64,000 nucleotides of DNA. It comes from Apostichopus japonicus (lineage: Eukaryota > Echinodermata > Holothuroidea > Aspidochirotida > Stichopodidae). This document shows, piece by piece, positions 58,401 through 64,000 of the stretch (position 1 is its first letter; every line of letters begins with the position of its first letter). Under the pieces are notes generated by a model. That model was not told where the DNA came from and ran no database searches. It worked only from the letters and a program-made list of their open reading frames with translations. Made by a program: the position numbers and the translations under genes. The DNA lies in assembly GCF_037975245.1 (NCBI RefSeq), contig NC_092572.1, positions 2,765,501 to 2,829,500 on the forward strand, written 5' to 3'.

Positions 58401-60678
58401 GTCCCATCTCCATATATCAAGTTTCTGTTAAGAAAGAGCTACCTGTACAGTGTGAATAAAGAGAAGGCTAAAATCAACACATTAATGTATTCTAAGCTGT
58501 TTGGTGATATTGTAATTGATAAGTGTCTGCATTGTTTGGGTCAGTGATCATGGCTGAATTTGATTCTCTTTTAAAGCAAACACAGGGAATGTACTTCTAA
58601 CTACAGCAATTGGTAGATAATGCTTGCTATACTCATTTAAAATAAAGAAGTAATTTGCTTCACTGAGTTGGTTGTACATTTCTATTTCTTCCAATAGTAA
58701 ATAACTGTCAAGCAGCATTGACAGAAAGAAAGGAAGAAGTGAGTCATCTTAAAGAACAACTGGAGCAGAATGAGAGGCAGGTGTGTATTAAAGCTTTATC
58801 CATTAAATTCCACAAACTTGAAGTTGTCAGTGAATTGTGATCTATGATTGAGGGTGTTTCCAATAGACATTTTATTTGAGGATTTGCCTTCTTTCAGTAC
58901 AAGTAAATTGTCTTCATGCTGTAAGATTAAAGTGGTTTCTATCAATATTTAAAACATGAGTGCCCTACCAGTGCCCTGCTTGCTTGTTGTCGGTTTTAGG
59001 AGGAGGCTTGAGGAGGCTGATCATTTAGAGAGCATCTTGCAAGATACAAAATAACAGTACAATGTGAGCTGTGTTGAGCTTCACCTCTACAGACACATTC
59101 TTGTGATGTTTTTGCATCGATTGATATGAAAAGTATTGTTTAACACACACTAGAAGCAGTGTTAATGAACTATGTTGTTAATTATAAATGTCATAAAACA
59201 ATTGATGGCTTCAATGAATCTTTTGTTTGATAATTCTTTTTCTTTACCCTTAGGAGACAGAATTGAAGAATAAACTAGAAGAGCAAAACGAGAAAAGTAA
59301 GATTGTATGCATAACTTAGGGCATATAGACCCATTATTGTACTAGTGTAATCAGTTAGGTTACTTGCTATCTCATACATTGGTAATCTTATGATCAGGCT
59401 ATTATAAACAAGATAAAAGAGCTTTTGTACTACCATGAGTTGTTTATAGACTGTGTGTTCACATCACTGCTTGTTGAAAGTTCAATCTAATACCATATTC
59501 CTAATTCTAGGTGTGCTTACTCATGTGCATTATATGCCAGATGAAATCCTTTCAGTCCCATCTCCATATATCAAGGTTATGCACAGAAAGAGCTTCATGT
59601 ACAGTATAAATAAAGAGAAGGCTAAGCTCAACACATGAATGTATTCTAAGCTGTATGGTGATATTGTTATTGATAAGTGTCTGCTTTGTTTTGGTCAGTG
59701 ATAATGGCTGAATTTGATTCTCTTTTAAAGCAGACACAGATAATGTACTTCTAACTACAGCAATTGGTAGATAATGCTTGCTATACTCATTTAAGATAAA
59801 GAAGAATATGCTACACTGATTTGGTTGTACATTTCTATTTCTTTCAACAGTAAATAAAAGAGAGGAAGAAGTGAGTCATCTTAAAGATCAACTGGAGCAG
59901 AAGGAGAGACAGGTATGTATTAAAGCTTTATCCATTAAATTCCACAAATTGAAGTTGCCAGTGAATTATGATCATGGGTTGAGGGTGTTTCCAATAGAAT
60001 TTTTCTTTGAGGATTTGCCTTCTTTCAGTACAAGTAAATTGTCTTTATGCTTTAAGATTAAAGTGGTTTCCATCAATATTTGAAGCATGAGTGCCCTACC
60101 ATATCTGCTTGCTTGTTGTTTTGAGGATGAGGCAAATCAAACGCATTGTGCACTTTTATGTTAACTTTCATTTGGTAAAGAACAGCTAGGTTGGCATGTT
60201 TTGTGATCTATTGCATTCCTATTTTGAGTAACACTTGATGTATGTTTAGTAAAATTGGTAAACAAATTCAAAAGCTGGTATAAGGTACTAAAGTATATCT
60301 AGAAGCAACTCGAAAAAAGTAAATCTTTGATACACTATAAAGAATAGAAATAGAATAGAACTGAAGTTGAATAGAAATGACCAAGATGTTGAACTAGACA
60401 AGGATGACATGAATGTAAGATTCTTTTATGTCTTGCATTGAAAGTCAATATAAAGATTGTAAATGAAGAAATATTAGTGGTTTAATGTTCTGTTGTCATT
60501 TCTAAATGAGCTGATTTATGTTCTTCCTTTTGTTTGTTGTTTGACCAGACTCTTAAAAATTGAAGGATCATCCCCATATTTTAAGAAAAAGCCGAGGATG
60601 CCATTACCTGCACAGAAAAAACCACATACTAAAACTGGGTTGCTGAAGTTACTACCAAAAAACTCTAAACATGGATAA
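49465..60678 (+). CDS. Ig-domain transmembrane protein with a coiled-coil tail (multi-exon)
   Basis: Predicted exons: 49465-49513 and 50142-50474 (signal peptide, then an Ig domain), 52241-52486, 53428-53665, 53970-54113 (transmembrane), 55868-55917, 56915-56945, 57546-57628, 58098-58140, 58698-58780, 59254-59296, 59851-59912 and a terminal exon ending at 60678. The signal sequence MAWAIYWIIIGSLVQAQ spans the first intron. The Ig domain has Cys in IIECGL, Trp in LRWEA and EDGATYYRC. Exon 3 has four cysteines and N-glycosylation sites. The helix WTACCILFVISIPTNSALLL is followed by MKLKKFKEK. The tail repeats KEEMSHLKVQLEQKEKQ and ETELKNKLEEQNEK. Exon phases fit except in exon 4 (one base too many) and at the last junction. 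Probably an immune-type surface receptor; no known family assigned. Confidence 0.75.
50142..50474 (+). CDS. Exon 2: Ig V/I-set-like domain
   Basis: A phase 1-1 exon of 333 bases. It finishes the signal peptide (GSLVQAQ) and codes for one Ig-like domain with VVKEGEDAIIECGL, a tryptophan 12 residues later, an extra disulphide candidate (SSCDDRIVNC) and the D-x-A-x-Y-Y-x-C motif near the end. Three N-glycosylation sites (NDT, NCT, NGS). A degenerate copy of its last 75 bases lies at 51899-51972. Confidence 0.85.
50611..51330 (+). repeat. Hairpin-headed repeat (family D), copy 2
   Basis: Begins with a 28-base near-perfect palindrome at 50613-50640 (AGCTCATACCAGC and its inverse), followed by TATTGTTACAGTGCGGCGTC and (CTCTAT)n. 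It continues with degenerate units containing GATGGAATTTCATGAAACTTGG and GGTCAAAGGTCACCTGTGGGC. Lies in intron 2 of the Ig gene. Confidence 0.7.
51834..51985 (+). pseudogene. Degenerate duplicate of the Ig exon end and flanks
   Basis: 51899-51972 repeats the 3' end of exon 2 (ACCGTTGC, GATGAACATGGGT, TCTGATCA, GGCTCTTAGTTTTGTCAAAAG) with its donor GTTTGTAGTCACT. The part 51834-51897 matches intron 1 around 49725-49795 (GTGCAATCTCTGT, GTGTGATCAATAT). A deletion-bearing copy of intron 1 plus exon 2. No complete Ig fold remains. Confidence 0.8.
53008..53247 (+). pseudogene. Degenerate duplicate of exon 3
   Basis: About 90% identical to 52245-52490, 763 bp downstream. One base is lost in the CCTATAA(C)ATGG block and bases are lost in GTAGACATAATATGAG, so the frame breaks. 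The sequence before it lacks an AG acceptor at the expected place. The donor GTTAGTA is kept. Confidence 0.88.
53428..53665 (+). CDS. Exon 4: second-domain exon with a frameshift
   Basis: An AG at 53427 and a GTATGTT donor at 53666 bound 238 bases, one more than phases 1 in and 1 out allow. The entry frame reads NVVILENYPLQNVLLSACL and stops at 53490. The exit frame is open from 53443 and reads DTFTVDLTESSHECTIPL then TYLLCEVTCYSSTYCG, which looks like the rest of a Cys-rich Ig-like domain. The shift lies between 53443 and 53490. Pseudogenisation, an assembly indel, or a second short intron are all possible. Confidence 0.6.
53970..54113 (+). CDS. Exon 5: transmembrane segment
   Basis: A phase 1-1 exon of 144 bases. 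About 23 apolar residues (CILFVISIPTNSALLLICCIL) are followed by a basic stop-transfer MKLKKFKEK. The exon ends at GCAG with GTAAAT as donor; the first unit of the 89-bp minisatellite starts at that donor. Confidence 0.88.
54110..54690 (+). repeat. 89-bp minisatellite that starts at a splice donor
   Basis: Units begin at about 54115, 54204, 54293, 54382, 54473, 54561 and 54650 (period 88-91). Each carries GTAAATATGCTCACCCTCTGG, as in exon 5's donor, then AAGGAATTGGTTGGGTGGGG, AAGAACTAATGTAAACAA and ATATTTGATGGAGAATTATG. Unit-to-unit differences are small. All frames across it are artefacts. Confidence 0.92.
54690..55860. other. Intron 5 remainder
   Basis: No exon recognised between the minisatellite and exon 6. 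AGTTAAATATATATAAATAT is directly repeated at about 54870 and 54899. Confidence 0.45.
56464..56774 (-). mobile_element. Short hAT-like element (CAAGGGCGG family) copy 3, truncated
   Basis: Inverted copy beginning CAGTGGCGTTGGAAGGTAC at 56464 with a poly-G tract, the GGGGAGGGGGTGTACCCCTCCCC block and the doubled GATGCAATTTGGTGC. It breaks off after GCGAAGCGGGGG near 56774, so no target duplication is visible. It lies in an intron of the Ig gene. Confidence 0.85.
57360..58510 (+). repeat. Coiled-coil exon-pair cassette, unit 1
   Basis: About 1.15 kb containing an 83-base exon (57546-57628) and a 43-base exon (58098-58140) with their introns. Repeated with high identity by the next unit; the exon starts are 1152 bases apart. 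The pair enters and leaves in phase 1, so each duplication adds 42 residues of coiled coil without a frame change. Confidence 0.9.
58511..59660 (+). repeat. Coiled-coil exon-pair cassette, unit 2
   Basis: Exons 58698-58780 and 59254-59296. The 43-base exon is identical to that of unit 1. Introns also match closely, including the CTTGCTTGTTGTCGGTTTTAGG block, implying a recent duplication. Confidence 0.9.
59661..60080 (+). repeat. Coiled-coil exon-pair cassette, unit 3, partial
   Basis: Holds the first exon only (59851-59912), 21 bases (seven codons) shorter than in units 1 and 2; the second exon is not recognisable. Similarity fades after about 60105. Confidence 0.85.
60549..60678 (+). CDS. 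Possible terminal exon of the Ig gene
   Basis: TTGTTTGACCAG precedes an open stretch reading RLLKIEGSSPYFKKKPRMP and ending GLLKLLPKNSKHG with a stop at 60676-60678. Basic and proline-rich, it resembles a cytoplasmic tail end. It needs entry in phase 2 whereas the last clear exon leaves in phase 0, so an exon is missing between them (a candidate lies around 60360-60412) or this assignment is wrong. Confidence 0.45.
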
Positions 60679-60949
60679 GATTATTGTAAAGAGTGTAAAC
60701 AAGTTTAATTTGTACCACAATGTTAGCTATGTATTTGTAAAAGTGACACATGCTCAGCTCGTACATTTGATCATCGGGGACTAAGTGAATTGTGATAGTT
60801 GAGTATGGTTGCTATCTCCTGCAGATGATCTAAACTTTGTTTCTCATGGTCAATACAAGTGCATTGTACAAAGACATTTCGTGACACATACTTTTAGATA
60901 CAAATTGATATTTTAAATGAATCTTAAAAAATCCTCTATTTTAACCTTG

Positions 60950-60955
60950 AATAAA
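60950..60955 (+). terminator. Candidate polyadenylation signal (AATAAA)
   Basis: Canonical hexamer 272 bases after the proposed stop codon of the Ig gene. Confidence 0.4.
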
Positions 60956-60959
60956 AATC

Positions 60960-62300
60960 TGTTATGCCTACATTTAAATTCATCTATGCAATCACTTGTC
61001 AGTATGTATCAGACTAGAAGATTTCTTCTGAATAACCCACAAGTACAAGGAAAAGGGCCTGCTTAATTGTATAGTTTGAGTTAAGTAGTAAGGTGTCACT
61101 TCCAATTCTAGTCATAAGGCTGATAGTGATATTAAAACATTGTCATCACTGCCCACCAATTCCAGTCATTTTGTATTCCTTGCCCGAAGGCTCAAGGAAT
61201 CTATGCGATGGTGATTGCTTGGGTGTGTGTATGTGACTCTCTTGGCTTGTAAACATGATAACTCAACAATGGCGAGTTGGATTGAAGTCATACTTGGTAC
61301 ATAGATGCGCCATACTAAGTAGAAGAACCCTATTGAATCTGGTGCTCATCTCAAGAATATTAATGAGGTCACTGGGTCGAATGTAAACATTTTCAGAATT
61401 GAATCATACTTTGTGTGAAGGTGTTGGTAAATAGCGGGTACTGTACATGATATGTATTTACAAGGTGATATTATGCACAATATTAGGGTGCAGGGCTTGA
61501 GTTGATTTTTGCTAAATAAAGCTTGTAAACATGGTAAGTTAACATATTTAGTAGGTAGGTCCACAGTCAGTGAAAGAAACTTGCTGATCAATTTAATCAT
61601 CTCAATTGGCAATGAATCACAATAAGCCCACTGGCTTTCTTGTTAATCAGGCATTCATTCATGCATTCATTCATTTAGTTATTTCCAGCAAGTGGAAATT
61701 TTTATAGAAATATATAAAAACATGAGCAATATATATAGTAAATCATCCATTGAAAGTGCCTTTCAGTTACCAAATAAAGATATTTCCTATGTATTTCTAA
61801 ACCATGACGTTTAAAGGAATAACAAAGGCAGGATCAAAGAATATTTATATTATTCAGAAAAACTCTCTATTGTTTGATTTTAAGATAACCCCTTCCTGTT
61901 TGACTGAATATGGTCGCTTTGAAACTTGGCTCCTACTGTAAGCCCTCACCACAGTTCACAGTAAGCTTCCATTGATTACGCATTACGCTTGAAATTCCAT
62001 ATTGATGACGTCAGAGAGGAACAACTCCCAAAACAGTAATTTTCCTTGTGGTAGCCTCCTATGGAAAATACTCAGCTGTTGTTGCTATGGCTAAAACAAT
62101 ATAGAAGGCCTCGCAATTCCTAAAAGCCCAACACAGTTTAAAATATTAAGGAGGCACCAGAAGGTCAATAGTTATGGAAAATATCAAGAGTTTGATCCCT
62201 GCCATTGACACAGTTATTCCTTTACACATTATGAGAGTTTCTTTTTTTACAACATTTAAGTTTATCAACAATCTGGACTTATTACAGACAGATCATCTGT
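60960..62300. other. Gene-free stretch
   Basis: Contains the hairpin-headed repeat at 61172-61625 and CATTCATT repeats at about 61654-61675. No exon recognised. Confidence 0.45.
61172..61625 (+). repeat. Hairpin-headed repeat (family E)
   Basis: Starts with ATTCCTTG / CAAGGAAT arms (61175-61182, 61193-61200), then CTATGCGATGGTGATTGC. It continues AACTCAACAATGGCGAGTTGG, GTACATAGATGCGCCATACT, an organisation parallel to family C (hairpin, CTATG, GACACTTGCTTGG, TAGATCCGCCATA). Confidence 0.6.
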
Positions 62301-62309
62301 ACTGTATTG

Positions 62310-62620
62310 TCGTATTTCAGTGAGACAATTTTCTGTAGGTGATTCCGTCTCAGTCCAAGATTTCAGAAAGCATTATGGTAAATGGGTAACTGGAGTTGTT
62401 TACAAAGTGTTAGCTCCTGTGACATATCTCATTCAAGTAGAAGGTCAAACTTGAAAAAGACATGTGAACATTTGCTGCTCAAACACAGTCTGATTTGAAA
62501 GAATCTCAAAGCACCACAGCTTTGGAATCCACTCACTCAGAAATGTTTGACAGACTGTTGTTGCCAGATGAAGATCATGAGTCTGACACATCAGAGATAT
62601 CAGGTTAGGGAAAAAACTTC
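62310..62620 (+). pseudogene. Ty3/gypsy retrotransposon integrase C-terminal remnant
   Basis: The frame reads RQFSVGDSVSVQDFRKHYGK then WVTGVVYKVLAPVTYLIQVEG, the typical post-catalytic domain of gypsy-type integrases, followed by KRHVN. A stop replaces a codon just before KRHVN and a frameshift follows. The catalytic core and the rest of pol are absent. Confidence 0.8.
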
Positions 62621-62878
62621 ACCACATTTGTTGGAATCTGATAAATTTTACTCAGAAGGTCAGACAGAAAGAGGAACCTGAAGAAGATTCTTGATTTGTA
62701 AATAATGTTTATTACAGGTTGTTTCTATAAGGAGCTTTAGCGAAGGACACCTGTGTCCAGAAATGCGCTATATCAGGTCCCCAGTGTCTATTTTGTCCTA
62801 TATCGGGACCCCCGTCCATTTTGCCCTAGTTCCAGTCCCCCACTCTTTATCGATTATGACCCAGTCTGGGTCTATACA

Positions 62879-62999
<121 letters not shown>

Positions 63000-63990
63000 T
63001 GTAACGGAAATGTATCCCTTTAAGTAATTTGTTATTGTAATATTCGTTTTATGATTGAGCGTTCCCTCGGTTCTACCCGTCGATGGCCCCTCTCTCAAAA
63101 CGTGTAGAGCTTTTGCGAGTTGCAGGTTGGGGCAGCCAATGAAAATCGTACCCCTGTTTGTTTATAAATCTTGCTGAATCAGCACCCGAATTTTGAGATG
63201 TTTCCCCATGTTAGTGGTAGCGCAGATTGTTTTATTAGTATGAGCTCACCACGCTCAAAAAGTATTCCGAGATTGGCCTCTGACGGAGAGAGAACCGAGA
63301 GAACACCTATTTTCTGTAAGTTGCTACCACTTCACTGGTATATTTTTGTTCTATCACACGATTATGTGCTTGGCATGACTTCTAGGTTTAATTGTTTGTC
63401 TTAGGAAAGATTAAATCGGGTATCTTTGGGGTGACGGGGGTTATTTTTTTCGTACACCTAGGGAATTGTAAGAAAATTATCGTTGCGCTAAGTGCATTGA
63501 AGTAGCAAGAAACTAGGGTGTATTTTTAGGACGTCATATTTGTTGTCACATTCTATAGGGGGTTCGATAATTGTAATTTCGACTTCACTAGGAGGCTCAC
63601 AAACGCTATACCGTGTGTTTCATGTGGGCGTTTGTTTTATATATATCTTTTGTGTTTTCTTAGCCAAAGCAAGTAGTGAGAACGACTAGTGTCAACAAAC
63701 CAAACGCTAGTATTATCCTTCATCTGTAAATACATTTACCCACGTACTGGTTCGGTTGTGATCTCGAAAAGAGATTTTTTATTTAGTAATATAAACTGGT
63801 TAAGTCTTTAAGCCTGTTGTTGAGTACGTCCCAATAAAATATCTTGTATGCCTCCACGAGTTAGTGTAAGTGCGCAACTGCGTAACTGTGTAACTACCTA
63901 ACTGCGTAACTTCCTAAGTGTGTAACTGTGTTACTGCTTAAGTGTACAGACAGTTCCTGTTATCCTGTACCATTTCTATTAACTGCTTAT
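63000..63990 (+). promoter_or_regulatory. LTR-like region with CCAAT, TATA and AATAAA signals
   Basis: Begins TGTAACGG, a common gypsy LTR start, right after the TA microsatellite. CCAAT at 63136-63140, TATAAA at 63163-63168 and AATAAA at 63833-63838 are in U3-R order. Together with the gypsy remnant 0.4 kb upstream this suggests a 3' LTR or the 5' LTR of an element running off the window. No second LTR is available for comparison. Confidence 0.4.
63868..63945 (+). repeat. Octamer tandem repeat (GTAACTGN)
   Basis: About nine consecutive 8-base units such as GTAACTGT, GTAACTAC, CTAACTGC and GTAACTTC. Confidence 0.85.
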
Positions 63991-64000
63991 CTGTAAAGTC

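Overview
The window is nuclear DNA from an animal, most likely a marine invertebrate deuterostome; I lean to an echinoderm, with low certainty. It is AT-rich, its genes are split by GT..AG introns, and it is packed with hAT-type elements, a Penelope-like element, LINEs and large cut-and-paste transposons. I see no bacterial operon, CRISPR array, rRNA or tRNA gene. Coding content is low: one host-type gene, two genes inside a giant transposon, and several broken transposase or reverse transcriptase genes.

Layout. 1-8 kb: short non-autonomous elements, two with exact target-site duplications (TSDs), and a LINE reverse transcriptase sitting inside the inverted repeat of another element. 8-13.6 kb: a Penelope-like reverse transcriptase cut into pieces by hAT-like elements. 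The elements can be removed on paper at their 8-bp TSDs and the reading frame rejoins. 15-18.7 kb: a hAT transposase remnant interrupted by an element that itself holds another element.

19,593-37,160: a 17.6-kb DNA transposon with near-identical terminal inverted repeats (TIRs), a 6-bp CGCGCG duplication, and two arrays of GATATC palindromes (18 and 19 copies) just inside its ends. It carries two convergent genes: a four-exon, apparently intact integrase-fold transposase on the minus strand (490 codons), and a plus-strand multi-exon gene whose exon phases all fit, including a duplicated exon. I think it is an IS3EU-like element. 37.3-38.5 kb: a DDE_4-type transposase broken by a LINE tail.

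38.5-49 kb: repeats only, including a family (copies at 22.1, 30.5 and 42.7 kb) very dense in AGGTCA direct repeats. 49.5-60.7 kb: a host-type gene for a membrane protein with a signal peptide, Ig-like domains, one transmembrane segment and a cytoplasmic coiled coil built from tandemly duplicated exon pairs. It has degenerate extra copies of its Ig exons and an apparent frameshift in exon 4. 62.3-64 kb: a Ty3/gypsy pol remnant, a TA microsatellite and an LTR-like promoter region.

Family names are pattern recognition from the sequence and memory; no database search was made.
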